In this document: positions 1-9,539 of the stretch, piece after piece
How the letters are laid out: each line of letters begins with the position of its first letter
How positions within the stretch are numbered: the stretch's first letter is position 1
DNA from: Lodderomyces elongisporus
Lineage: Eukaryota; Ascomycota; Pichiomycetes; Serinales; Debaryomycetaceae
Assembly (NCBI RefSeq): GCF_030384665.1
Contig: NC_083678.1
Span: forward strand, 1,116,001 to 1,180,000
Length of the DNA: 64,000 nucleotides
Direction of reading: 5' to 3'
Notes under the pieces: model-generated
Seen by the model: only the letters and a program-made list of their open reading frames with translations
Database searches by the model: none
What the model was told of the DNA's origin: nothing
Program-made: the position numbers and the translations under genes

Positions 1-1098
1 GAGCTTTTCTATCTTGTGACCTTGTTTAATCTTACCCTGTCTCTTTACCCTATTCCATAACAAATTCACATCGTTAAATACAAACCACCAGATCACACCA
101 CACCAGCTCTTGACTTGTGGCAAAGTATCATAAAATTCTGGTGCCATGGCTTTAAGTTGAGGTAATTTTGTCCATGCAATATATGGGAAATCGTGATGCT
201 CATTGTGGTAGCCAACATTCCATGTCAAACGATTCAAAGATCCGTAGTATGAATAAGTCTCTGCTGGTACAGGTATCACGTTGGAGCCATTGACAATTTC
301 TGGGTTTTTGGGGCGATTATTCTCGTTCAAGACATAATGTTCGGCTATAAAGTGACCAGCACAAGGGTGTAAGGAGCCAGCCAAGAATGAGCTCAATATG
401 AAATACATGAAACTTGTTGTTCCGAAAAATTTGATCCAAAAGTAGTCAAATACAGCTTGACCTAAAATGTTGAGTAGGTGAATATATGTGAATTTGATTT
501 GCGTGATAAACATTGGTCTTAATGCGTAAAAGAAGATTTGGCAAGTTGCAAAAAATACTTTTCCTAGCAAGTTGGAGAGGATGATACCTTCCCATTTGGT
601 TGGTAAATCGGTGTCCAAATATTCATCGCCCATGAACTTATGGTGTAACTGGTGGTATGGTTGAAAGGAGGCTGAGTATGGAATACCAATGGGTACATTG
701 GTGAAGATGGCAAAAATCTTGTTATGGAAGGGCTTTTTGAAAAGCAAGTTATGACTAAGCTCGTGAATCGCCAAGAAGATGGCTTGGTTAGCAGTTGCAC
801 CAATGACGTATGCCAATATGAAAAATTTCCAGGACAAAAATGGAGTGTTTCTTAGGTAAATTGCAACTGAACATTGTAAAAGAACCACAAGCATCACATA
901 CCATTTTGTCTTTGGTTCGTACCCTGTAAGTTTTCTTACCTCGGGGTGTGCTTCTAGAATCTGTTTTCTTCTTAAAACGTGCGGTTCTGCATCATTTGTC
1001 CAGTAAAATTCGTTGAGCACTTCAATCGAGGAGTCAGCTGCCGGAGTAACGAATGTATATGTCTTTTCTGAATTCCTATGTTTTATTGACGCGTCCAT
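1..1098 (-). CDS. DES1: Sphingolipid delta-4 desaturase (3' end outside the window)
   Basis: Introduces the 4,5-trans double bond into dihydroceramide, the committed step toward glucosylceramide, in the ER membrane. The visible 366 codons carry the three histidine boxes of membrane fatty-acid desaturases in the DEGS arrangement: HELSH near residue 112, HQLHH near 149 and HNEHH near 298. Hydrophobic segments lie between them. The N-terminus (EFYWTNDAEPH, then HPEVRKLTGYEP) is typical of the delta-4 family. The frame is open to base 1, so only the last residues are missing. The start is the first ATG of the frame (1096-1098). It is divergent from the PPPDE gene. Delta-8 sphingolipid desaturases carry a cytochrome b5 domain, and none is seen here. 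Confidence 0.9.
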   Translation of the reverse strand, partial: MDASIKHRNSEKTYTFVTPAADSSIEVLNEFYWTNDAEPHVLRRKQILEAHPEVRKLTGYEPKTKWYVMLVVLLQCSVAIYLRNTPFLSWKFFILAYVIGATANQAIFLAIHELSHNLLFKKPFHNKIFAIFTNVPIGIPYSASFQPYHQLHHKFMGDEYLDTDLPTKWEGIILSNLLGKVFFATCQIFFYALRPMFITQIKFTYIHLLNILGQAVFDYFWIKFFGTTSFMYFILSSFLAGSLHPCAGHFIAEHYVLNENNRPKNPEIVNGSNVIPVPAETYSYYGSLNRLTWNVGYHNEHHDFPYIAWTKLPQLKAMAPEFYDTLPQVKSWCGVIWWFVFNDVNLLWNRVKRQGKIKQGHKIEKL

Positions 1099-1744
1099 CC
1101 TTTCAATCTCTTTATGGGCTATCCATGTAGTTGCAGGTACAAAAGTGGCAAATAAAGAAAGCCAAAAAGAGGAAGAAGAAGAAGAAGAAGAAAAATAAAA
1201 AGGAGCGGAAAGAAGTATATTTCAATCGGTCTAGAGAATAATCGGGTTCTAAGTTTTTGTTTTTTTTTTATTCTTTTTTTTAATTTTTTTCAATCAGTTG
1301 ATTTTCTACTCTCTCGTTCTTCTTCACTTTTCTTCACCCTGCCCCCTCGTTTCTGCATCGTTTCCGCATCGCGATTAAATTTTTTAAAAATGAAATATTT
1401 ATTATTTCTATCAATCACTATATGAGTCACGTGATTGTACTCTTTTTCTTTTTCTTCTAATATCGTCCTCCTTTCGAATTAGGTAAATCTTGTTTGTGGT
1501 ATTTAGTATTCTGTTAACCGTGCGGCGCGGAAGCGTAATCTATAATCTATTTCGTATCTCATTTCGCCACTGTCATAGAATGATGATAAACACTGGTGGC
1601 GCAAAATATATACATATATACATATATGATTCTAAATACACATAGGCCAAAAAAGACCGAAATTTTAACACTCTTAGGTTTTTCTTTACAAGTTTTAGAT
1701 ACATACCTTGAATCAATCGCCACTTGCAAGATCTTCATCAAAGT
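1099..1744. other. Divergent intergenic promoter region
   Basis: Shared 5' region of the desaturase and PPPDE genes. It holds a GAA repeat next to the desaturase start, T-rich tracts, a perfect TCACGTGA at 1427-1434 and a run of TATA/CATA repeats near 1605-1630. No ORF is credible. Confidence 0.6.
1427..1434. promoter_or_regulatory. Cbf1-type E-box TCACGTGA
   Basis: Perfect 8-bp palindrome of the centromere-binding-factor (Cbf1/bHLH) class, about 330 bp from each divergent start codon. The assignment is by motif only. Confidence 0.45.
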
Positions 1745-2242
1745 ATGACAGCAAAGGAAATGAAAGAAGAAGAAGAAGAAACCGGGTCTCCTGTTCAAGT
1801 TTATGTATACGATCTATCACGTGGACTAGCTAGAGTGTATAGTCCCATGATGCTTGGGTTTCAAATTGATGCTATATACCACACTTCAGTAGTGGTACGA
1901 GGGAAAGAATACTACTTGGACCAAGGTATAAAGTCGCACCCAGTACATCAATCTGCGCATTTCAAATACGGAATACCTATTGAAAAGATTGATGTTGGAG
2001 AGACGTTCATTGATGATGAAATACTCAATGACTTTATTAATGATTTAAATAACCACGAAGAGATGAAGTACCATGCACAGTCCTACGATTTGTTTACTAA
2101 TAATTGCAACCATTTCACCAATGTTTTGATTGAATTCCTTTGTGACTCTCAATTAGATGAGAGAATATTGAAATTACCCGAGGCAGTATTAGCTAGTCCT
2201 GCAGGTCAAATGTTGAAGCAAATGATTGAAAACCAGGCCTAA
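1745..2242 (+). CDS. PPPDE/DeSI-type cysteine isopeptidase
   Basis: Predicted deSUMOylating or deubiquitinating cysteine protease of the PPPDE fold. The 165-aa protein consists almost entirely of one domain. A His in the motif YHTSVV (residue 46) and a Cys in NNCNHF (residue 121) match the catalytic His-Cys pair of DeSI enzymes, and YYLDQGI and FTNNCNHFTN are typical family blocks. Many fungal relatives are fused to thioredoxin and PUL domains; this one is not. The start at 1745 is the first ATG, since the frame upstream has only a TTG. The acidic EEEEE stretch just after the start is low complexity. The biological substrate cannot be read from sequence. Confidence 0.82.
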   Translation: MTAKEMKEEEEETGSPVQVYVYDLSRGLARVYSPMMLGFQIDAIYHTSVVVRGKEYYLDQGIKSHPVHQSAHFKYGIPIEKIDVGETFIDDEILNDFINDLNNHEEMKYHAQSYDLFTNNCNHFTNVLIEFLCDSQLDERILKLPEAVLASPAGQMLKQMIENQA

Positions 2243-3137
2243 AGACTTATGTGCTTGAAAATAAGAAAGAAAAAAAAATAGAAAAGGAAATGGAAAAGGA
2301 AAATTAGAGTAAGTGAGGCAAAGTGAAGAACTAAATGACTGAAGGACTGAGTGGAACTGTAATTTGGAAGTTTGGACTTGATACGGTATATACATGTTAA
2401 GCAAAGTTACAAACTACATGAAAATACGAATTTTATAAAATATGTTTGATTAGAGAAAAAAATCTTATTTTTGAAAATAGTTTATGATGGACTAACGCGT
2501 GAAACTGTGAGATTTCAATTGGAATAAAGACCAGCAACATGGGCTACAATTTTTGCAAAAATTTTGATAATTATTTGTCTATATTTGTATATATAAAATA
2601 TATTATACATGATTATCAATGGACTTTTTGAATTATTGGTATACGTAACTGATAGTAGATTTGTTTCTGTTATTATAATTGTTGTTGGGTGTGAATGTGA
2701 GTGAGTGTGAGTAATGTAGGTGTGCTGTGTTTATTACCATAATATAGCTCTAGATCAAACTGAATTATACTTGGGCTTAATGCATGTTTCTGTCACTTGT
2801 TTGTCTCAAATAGCACTATGATGTGTAGCAACTCTTTCTGGGTTTCACGTACTACATATTTTTTTAAGGGGTTGTGGTAGGTACCAACACCCCACGCTCC
2901 GACAACTTTTTTGCAACATATTTTCAAAATACATCTCTGCAATACATATTCTTCACGACACATCACTATCAAAAGCACATTTAATTTGACCTTGTTTTCA
3001 AATATTGTTTTCAAGCCTAGTTTTTAAACCCAGTTTTTCCTGGATCTGTGTTTTATTCTGTCCCCGATATTGGTTTTAAAGAATATCAAGACTTAATTTT
3101 TTTTTTCCTTAGAGTAAGTTGTTTTCAAAGTTTGAGA
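2243..3137. other. Intergenic region before the MUM2-like gene
   Basis: AT-rich, with no credible gene. It contains GT-rich stretches near 2690-2730 and an imperfect palindrome around GGTACC near 2880 (GGGGTTG ... CAACACCCC). A 73-codon minus-strand ORF at 2793-3014 lacks any recognisable domain. Confidence 0.5.
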
Positions 3138-4690
3138 ATGACTGATCCATTCAATGTACGTATCAAACGATTTATTGTCCTACACCAGTCTTGAACTCTG
3201 CCTTTTGCCCAATTAAAACTTCAAAAAACAGGTTTAGTAATATTAGTAGTAGTCATGTTTAACTTGCTTTTTTGTTTTGTTTTTTTTTTTCCTTTTTTTG
3301 TTTTAATTTTCCGTTTTCCATGGATGCTGTAACTAACTTGAAGCTATAGCCCATTGATCCATTCGACCTTTCCATTGATCCAAATGCCTCTTCCACAATA
3401 CGTGATGGAGTTCATCCACAAGAAGTTAGAAGACACCTGTTTAACGGAAATAATTTTCAGGACACATTTGACCATAGCATTGGTGGAGGTTGTCAAAATG
3501 TGATGTCTCAACAACAGTATAATTACCAGTACAAAAATCATCTTGAACCTTCGTCAACCAAGTTCTGGAACTCTGCACCGCCCCCAAATGCACATGCTAA
3601 TATTGGTTTACTTCAGCATCTAAATCCAATAAAGGAATCAACCACAAGTAGCATGGAGTTTCATGAGAATATCGGTTACGGAATGGAAGATACTTCCTTT
3701 GACTCTAGTTTGGCAAGGCTTAGTGACTCGAGAATTAATGCTTCTAGACTGTCGAAGAGTCTGGTACAGCCAACAAGTTCGGGAAGTTTAAGCCACAAGT
3801 ACACAAAATCACTGTTGATAAATGCCCCGAGTTATGTGCCTATACAATATACCAGAAACTGTGGTCCTGGTACTGGTCCTGGCACTGGCACTGGTACTGG
3901 TACTGGTACTGGTACTGGTACTGGTACTGTAAATTCAAATTATAGGTATTCCGCCACTGCTTCGTCCTCGGGGAGTGCAGGCATGAGTTCAGGAACAAAG
4001 TATGGAGGTACTGAAGCTGACAAGTCGAGCAGTACTAAAAACTCTTTGTCTACTGAGCAGATGAAAGAGGAGTTGAATAAGCTTAAAGGAGAGGTGTTGA
4101 TCAAAAATCAAATTATCAAGAATTTGACTGATCAAGTTCGTGTGATGAATAAAAACAGATCCAAAAAGATGTATGTTGAGGTTAGGGATGATTCAGAGCA
4201 AAATACAGTCTCTCCTCTTGGTGGGGATGCTTCTGCTTCTGCTTCTGTTGGTGGTGGAGCTGGCGGTGCTGGTGGTGGTACACGTCTTGAATCTGCCACC
4301 ACGTATCATATCCCTGTAAATCATTATCAATTGTTTCAAGACTTATCCAAAACTCTTGAAGAGAAGATGACGGAGTTGGATGAGACAAACGAGAGGTTGG
4401 AGATTATACTCATTTCGCAAGACCTTGTACAGAAACAAGGCTTTGCTAGTGGAATTAATGTAGAGCAATTGAGTCAGAATTTGCTTTACAAATTGCAGAA
4501 TTTGCAACAGGAAAATGAAGAATTGGTAGAGATGGTGAGTTTCGGTAACACCACAAGTTTAAAGATTGAAAATGGGCTCTTGAAGAGAGAAATTAGACAG
4601 TTGAGAGAGAAACTTGGAAACAGAGCAGAGATGGACGAGTGCAAAGCAATAGAGGATAAAGATGCAAAAAGAAAAGAAAAGAAGTTATGA
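3138..4690 (+). CDS. MUM2: Wtap/Mum2-family protein, two exons (3138-3155, 3350-4690)
   Basis: Likely a component of the mRNA N6-adenosine methyltransferase complex (Mum2 in yeast, WTAP in animals), which in S. cerevisiae acts with Ime4 in meiosis. Exon 1 encodes only MTDPFN. It is followed by a GTACGT donor (3156), a TAACTAAC branch-site match (3330-3337) and a TATAG acceptor (3349), after which the frame continues PIDPFD. The 452-aa product has an Asn/Ser-rich N-terminal half, a Gly-Thr-Pro repeat near residues 173-193 and a C-terminal coiled coil. The coiled coil has a QQENEELVEMVSFGNTT block resembling the QENEELGRQLSQG block of WTAP. The identification rests on that block and the coiled-coil layout, so the symbol is probable rather than certain. 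Confidence 0.72.
3156..3349 (+). other. Spliceosomal intron of the MUM2-like gene
   Basis: 194-bp intron with donor GTACGT, branch sequence TAACTAAC 12 nt before the acceptor AG, and a T-rich stretch upstream of the branch. Removal joins MTDPFN in frame to PIDPFD. The repeated DPF motif across the junction supports the splice. Confidence 0.8.
3868..3928 (+). repeat. In-frame GGTACT hexanucleotide microsatellite
   Basis: About ten GGTACT-like units encode alternating Gly-Thr with a few Pro. The unit length keeps the reading frame, so length changes would add or remove Gly-Thr pairs. Confidence 0.8.
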
Positions 4691-5510
4691 TAACAAAATA
4701 TTTAAAAGAAGCTCCAGGAGCTCTAGAAGCTAAAGAATTCGAATATATAGCCAAGTAAAAGAATATGAGCTTGGTATTTAATAAAGAAGCATGTTGTTTG
4801 TTTGTTTTTTTTTTGGTGTTTTTTTTTTTTTGCAAATAATCTTTATATGCGATATAAAGAAACCATGCACCGCAACTTTATCCAGTTAACGGCATAATTT
4901 TAGACTCGGTGTTAAGAAAGTGGAGACCACACTAAATCATCAGGAGGCAAGCATTATAAAGTGCCGTTGATGGTGAGGATTGCTCATCACTCATTCACCA
5001 ATTTTCTCGCACGCACAAACACGCACAAATACGTCAATTCGATGCTGATCTCGTCCTCTCTCTCTCTCTCTCATTCCCACTCTCTCTGTCCATTGTGGTA
5101 AAATTGTTAATGCTACACATGTGGTTATGTTACAATTCAAAAGAAAATAAAAGAAATAAAGAATCAACATTCAATAGGGAATCAAGCTTTGGCTTGGCTT
5201 GGCTTGGCATCCCATGCCATGCCATGTCACTTTGAATACCCCTTTACCGTTTTCTCTCTTCTTTTTTATTTTTGTTTTCTTTTCTTTCCTGGTTAACAAA
5301 CTAATATTTGTGTTGTGCATTAACACTTTTCATCTTAACTGATTTTCATTCGCCCTCCCACCCCCTTTCGTCTCATGTTAAATTACATTTAAGTTGAAAG
5401 CAAAATAAAAGTTTGTTGTGTGCGCATGGAGCATGTCCTTTTTTTTATATTTTTTTTTTAATTTTTCGTTTTGGTCCCCACGATAAATTTTGGGCTCTCT
5501 TGTACACTCA

Positions 5511-5518
5511 TGACGTCA
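5511..5518. promoter_or_regulatory. CRE/ATF-type palindrome TGACGTCA
   Basis: Perfect CREB/ATF consensus in the long intergenic region, more than 1 kb from the LTR insertion and 4 kb from the next ORF. The target gene is uncertain. Confidence 0.4.
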
Positions 5519-6226
5519 CGTCAATTGTATTTCCAAAGGCAATTTGATAACCTCAAGGTTTTTTGAAAAAAAAAATTGACTAAGGGAAGGGGCGGTAAGT
5601 CTGAAGTCGGAGAATATAGGTGTTACAAGGATAAGAGCAATGTTTGCTATAAAACTAACATGGCTGAGTTATATTTTCAACTTGGGATCTGAGGAGGAGG
5701 AAAGTGAAAGTGAAAGTGAAAGGGTAAAAAGGAAGAAGAAGTGGAAGAGATAAAAAAAATAGATACAGGAGTGCTAGGCCAAAAAAAAAGTAAGTCTAGA
5801 CTGTGCAAGTTTATGTATGTTTGTTTGTTTGTTTGTATGTTTGATTAATTGATTGTATCAATATAATCATTTTGTACTTTTAATTTTCTGTTCTACTCCA
5901 AAATATTCTATTTGTTCCCTCTTTGTGTTCGGCACCAATCCTTCCGCTGTTTTTTCTTTTTTTTTTTTTTCGTTTTTTGTATTGCGCCGATGGCTTCGTC
6001 TGTCTCTCTCCGTTGATTGTGAAAGAGCGGGAGAATAACACATTGCACACTCAAATATTTGTTTGATGATTCAGTATTGCAAACGGTGTACCAAATGTTG
6101 TTGTTTTTTTATTTCATTTTCCATCTGTTTCCATTTCTTCCGTCTTCTTTCAGTTCTTGGCACTCATTTTTCCTTAAAGGAGAGCCGAATACTAGAAAAT
6201 GAATGGGAAAGGGGACATACTCACAA

Positions 6227-6250
6227 ACACACACACACACACACACACAC
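6227..6250. repeat. AC dinucleotide microsatellite
   Basis: Twelve uninterrupted AC units. Confidence 0.85.
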
Positions 6251-6547
6251 TAGGCAGTATGGGATTAAGTACATCTTTCCGAAAGTAACACATTCAACAC
6301 ACTCTGAAACTTGCTTCTATTTTTATAATCCAACATCCAGGAGTTTCTCCTTATAATTCTTATCAAGTGTCCATAAAATAAAGTCTATCCTTATATATAT
6401 ATATAGGTATAAGTATACGTACTATTGTGTTTCTTGTTTGTATTTAAACTTCTAGTGACACTTTTATTTTAAACTCTATTGTTCTTTGATACAATCGATT
6501 TGGAGTTTGCATTGTATTTTTTTTTTTTAAACATATTCATTTACATG

Positions 6548-7001
6548 TGTCGCATAGCACTGTCACAAGTAACAAGTGTACGACTGCTGAGCATCGGTTT
6601 GAGCTGGTAGCTCACCGATACCAGCGGTTTGAGTTCGTGACTTGATAGGCTATATTCCAACTAAGTGTAATTGTCAATGATCGCACCTATAAAGGTCTCA
6701 ATGCTCATAAGTTAAGAGAGTAAATTGTCTCATACAAAGTCACTAGTAAGGAGAATCGTGAGAGTATACACTCTGCACGTTCACCTAGTGATTTGTGTTC
6801 AATGTAGTTGACCGTATAAAATCTATATTTTACCGATATTTCTATATAATAGTGATAAGTTAATTTTACCACTTCTCGTTCCTATTTATATAAACTCATC
6901 TCGTTTGAAGTTTCAAGTTTCCCATGTCGTGCAATATTCTCCAAATATTCACTTAGCGGAAACGAGGGCACAGAGCGTCCAGTGTGTGTCGCACTGTGAC
7001 A
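6548..7001 (-). repeat. Left LTR (3' LTR of the element)
   Basis: 454 bp, apparently identical to 8493-8946. It contains a strong hairpin at 6593-6619 (ATCGGT-tt-GAGC-tggta-GCTC-ACCGAT), a repeated CGGTTTGAG and a TATATA-rich promoter-like segment near 6845. Confidence 0.93.
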
Positions 7002-7014
7002 TCTTCCCCCCTTC
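7002..7014 (-). other. Polypurine tract of the LTR element
   Basis: Minus-strand GAAGGGGGGAAGA ends exactly where the 3' LTR begins, as expected for the plus-strand primer of reverse transcription. Confidence 0.8.
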
Positions 7015-7111
7015 AAAGTCAGATGAAAGATACGGCCTAATTTCAGTTGTACTTTGGAAAAATATTGATTTGAGGTAAGATAACTGTACAGTATGATGAT
7101 AACCGTTGTGG

Positions 7112-7122
7112 CCTCCCCCCCT
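7112..7122 (-). other. Second internal polypurine tract
   Basis: Minus-strand AGGGGGGGAGG, about 110 bp upstream of the terminal polypurine tract. It may act as a central polypurine tract; this is inference from composition only. Confidence 0.4.
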
Positions 7123-7506
7123 GCAAAGCAAAGGCTTACCTATTAAAAGTGAGCGAAGCGGCAACAAAAGGTTTCGACAATTTCCTGAAATTCTATTGAA
7201 TAAAAAGGGAAATGTTCTCATCAACGTTTGTAGCAAATGAATACCTTCAAATCCAAAAACCAAATATTGCGGGTTTTGTTCAGTTATTGTTGGGATATAA
7301 TTATCTTTCACGCCGTGCGGGTTACGAGTCGACGTCGACAATACATTGGGTAAAGTAAAAAGCATTTCACCATCAACTAGCCGCGCGCCTGGGTCTGTTT
7401 GTTCGGAATTCGTCGACAAAATATCAAGACTTCGGTTAAAAACTCCCCTACTACTAAAAACGGAAAGTCAGCATCTCCAATACTCTAATAATTGAACGTC
7501 CTGTAG

Positions 7507-7716
7507 AAACACTGAGGTTTCAAAAAATTAGTTGGTTAAATCCTTTCGGGATTTTCGTCCCACGGCAGCTACCTTCTCCGTCGTTTTTGAAAGGTGTATC
7601 TTCTCACCCGAAACACTGAGGTTTCATAAAATTAGTTGGTTAAATCCTTTCGGGACCTTCGTCCCACGGCAGCTACCTTTTCCGTCGTTTTCTGAAAGGT
7701 GTAATTCTACCTCACC
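7507..7716. repeat. Tandem duplication of a ~104-bp structured unit inside the element
   Basis: Copy 1 (7507-7610) and copy 2 (7611-about 7716) share most bases, with a few substitutions and short insertions. Each has local inverted repeats such as GGGA-tttTCG-TCCC, and GAAAC-ACTGAG-GTTTC (7506-7521) at the first copy's start. This suggests a folded RNA. Confidence 0.8.
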
Positions 7717-8477
7717 GATAACCCGTGTAGTTTGTTTAGTCTGCTACCATCATACTCAGATGAGTCCGTAGACAGTAATGATGATTTCTTAAACGCTGCT
7801 TTAACGGTGCTTATTTACCTTCTAGAATGTAATAAGTCTTTTTTAAAAAAATGATATAAACCCAAATTAGGGATGTGGTCATTATCCTAAAAATACTTTC
7901 CTCGATCTTTGCACCAATTGAGGGTAGCCACTTATACCCGTGCAATCTTCGGTACTCGTTTCAACGCCATGCCTATCACACGTACAGCCTTCAAACTATA
8001 GCCAAGTCAGCAGACACGACTCTATTCGGTCTATAGTTGCACTCTGTCTAACGTCTACAACCTTCGCCCTTTGTCAACTGATGGGTGAATATTCCATCAT
8101 AAAGTGTTGACAGTATACGCTATTTGATATTTTCTGGTGTAGTCTCGGATACGTCCCGATGACTACGATGCATTATGTTCCATTGGACTAAACTCGCATA
8201 GTTCTCCAATGAGGAGTAGCTCCTCCTTTAAACTGTAGTTCACAATAGTGAAGCTATTAATTCGTGGATAGGAGATTTACTCTTCCACAGGTCCTTCTCA
8301 TAAATGATATTGACCAAATGTTGAAATGCCAAGGTATTGAAATGTCATGATCATTCAATATCCTGGTCGACAATACTGCTTAACAGTAGCCTCAACCAAT
8401 GTATCAATTACTTGAAATATTAGGTAACCATATCAAATCATTCAAATAACATGATTTGTAAGGATTTGAGTTCCTCA

Positions 8478-8489
8478 CTCTGGTCGCCA
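8478..8489 (-). other. Putative primer-binding site
   Basis: Minus strand reads TGGCGACCAGAG, starting 3 nt after the 5' LTR. The TGG start is complementary to a tRNA CCA end. The cognate tRNA was not identified. Confidence 0.6.
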
Positions 8490-8492
8490 TTC

Positions 8493-8946
8493 TGTCGCAT
8501 AGCACTGTCACAAGTAACAAGTGTACGACTGCTGAGCATCGGTTTGAGCTGGTAGCTCACCGATACCAGCGGTTTGAGTTCGTGACTTGATAGGCTATAT
8601 TCCAACTAAGTGTAATTGTCAATGATCGCACCTATAAAGGTCTCAATGCTCATAAGTTAAGAGAGTAAATTGTCTCATACAAAGTCACTAGTAAGGAGAA
8701 TCGTGAGAGTATACACTCTGCACGTTCACCTAGTGATTTGTGTTCAATGTAGTTGACCGTATAAAATCTATATTTTACCGATATTTCTATATAATAGTGA
8801 TAAGTTAATTTTACCACTTCTCGTTCCTATTTATATAAACTCATCTCGTTTGAAGTTTCAAGTTTCCCATGTCGTGCAATATTCTCCAAATATTCACTTA
8901 GCGGAAACGAGGGCACAGAGCGTCCAGTGTGTGTCGCACTGTGACA
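8493..8946 (-). repeat. Right LTR (5' LTR of the element)
   Basis: 454 bp, apparently identical to 6548-7001. The hairpin recurs at 8538-8564. Confidence 0.93.
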
Positions 8947-9539
8947 TCATGTATATAAAAAAAAGTCACGAATATATATAAATATACATATACATATATA
9001 TATAATTGAAGCAACTTCCCAATCCCATAATACTCATCTAAACTGTATACTTTGTCACATCCAACACTTCTTTTTATAATCAGCATCTTCATCACAGTTG
9101 TCCAATAAAATAATAAGAGAACCAAAAATCAAAAATCAAAAATCAATCAAAAAAACCCTATTATTCATACTTTTTTTATTTCATTCACATTTTCAACTTG
9201 AGAATTTCATTGGCTCAATATATACATATATAATCAGTATCCTACTATATAACGCGAATCGGAATAAATTCCTAGACCCAGACAAGTTTTTCCGAAATTA
9301 CAATTTTAGGCAAATCATTTTAAACACGTTGGTTGCTAAAAAATTAACACATATTTGTTTCGGCAATTATCCTCCATCGTTTTTTGTAAAAAGAAAACCA
9401 TAAGAAACGTCGAAGAAAAAAATAAAACAACTAGACAGCCATCAACAAACAATCATTATCATTTAAATAAAATTGCCTCAATTGTATCCTTTAGCAACTG
9501 AGAAAGGAGAGTGGATTATATGTTTAATTTAGAGAATCG
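8947..9539. other. Region between the LTR element and the BAR/PH gene
   Basis: Promoter and leader of the downstream gene: TATA-like ATATAT repeats near 8970-9005, then A-rich leader sequence. The LTR insertion lies about 590 bp upstream of the start codon. The overlapping ORFs show no domain. Confidence 0.5.

Larger units (their letters stand above)
4691..6547. other. Long intergenic region left of the LTR element
   Basis: No convincing gene on either strand. It holds CT-rich tracts (5056-5075), clusters of GGCTT and CATGC units (5195-5225), a perfect TGACGTCA site (5511-5518), GTTT repeats (5818-5840) and an AC dinucleotide run (6227-6250). The two ORFs of 61 and 97 codons at 5853-6356 are low complexity and have no domain. 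Confidence 0.5.
6548..8946 (-). mobile_element. Non-autonomous LTR retrotransposon, 2399 bp
   Basis: Two 454-bp direct repeats that read as identical flank a 1491-bp interior. LTRs start TGTCGC and end GTGACA on the plus strand (TG...CA, imperfect terminal inverted repeats). Orientation is set by the polypurine tract GAAGGGGGGAAGA, which directly abuts the left LTR when read on the minus strand, and by a TGG-starting primer-binding-like site 3 nt inside the right LTR. The transcript therefore runs right to left. Flanks acatg / tcatg resemble a 5-bp target duplication with one mismatch. No gag or pol ORF exists: the only long minus ORF (6949-7419) begins without ATG, runs into the LTR and shows no recognisable domain. 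It must be mobilised in trans. Identical LTRs indicate recent insertion. Confidence 0.9.

Noticed and set aside
2793..3014. 73-codon minus-strand ORF upstream of the MUM2-like gene
   Set aside because: No domain, no neighbour logic, and it lies in the promoter of a better gene.
5853..6356. Small plus-strand ORFs in the long intergenic region
   Set aside because: Low-complexity Phe/Ser/Cys and His-Thr runs from T and CA repeats; no domain.
6949..7419. 156-codon minus-strand ORF in the LTR element as a possible pol fragment
   Set aside because: It begins with TTG, crosses the polypurine tract and runs into the LTR; no reverse transcriptase, protease or integrase motif is visible.
7740..7780. 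CAGATGAGTCCGTAG as a hammerhead ribozyme core
   Set aside because: The conserved CUGAUGA is not matched exactly and no properly placed GAAA closes the core.
9098..9403. 101-codon ORF in the leader of the BAR/PH gene
   Set aside because: A/T-rich leader translated by chance; no domain.
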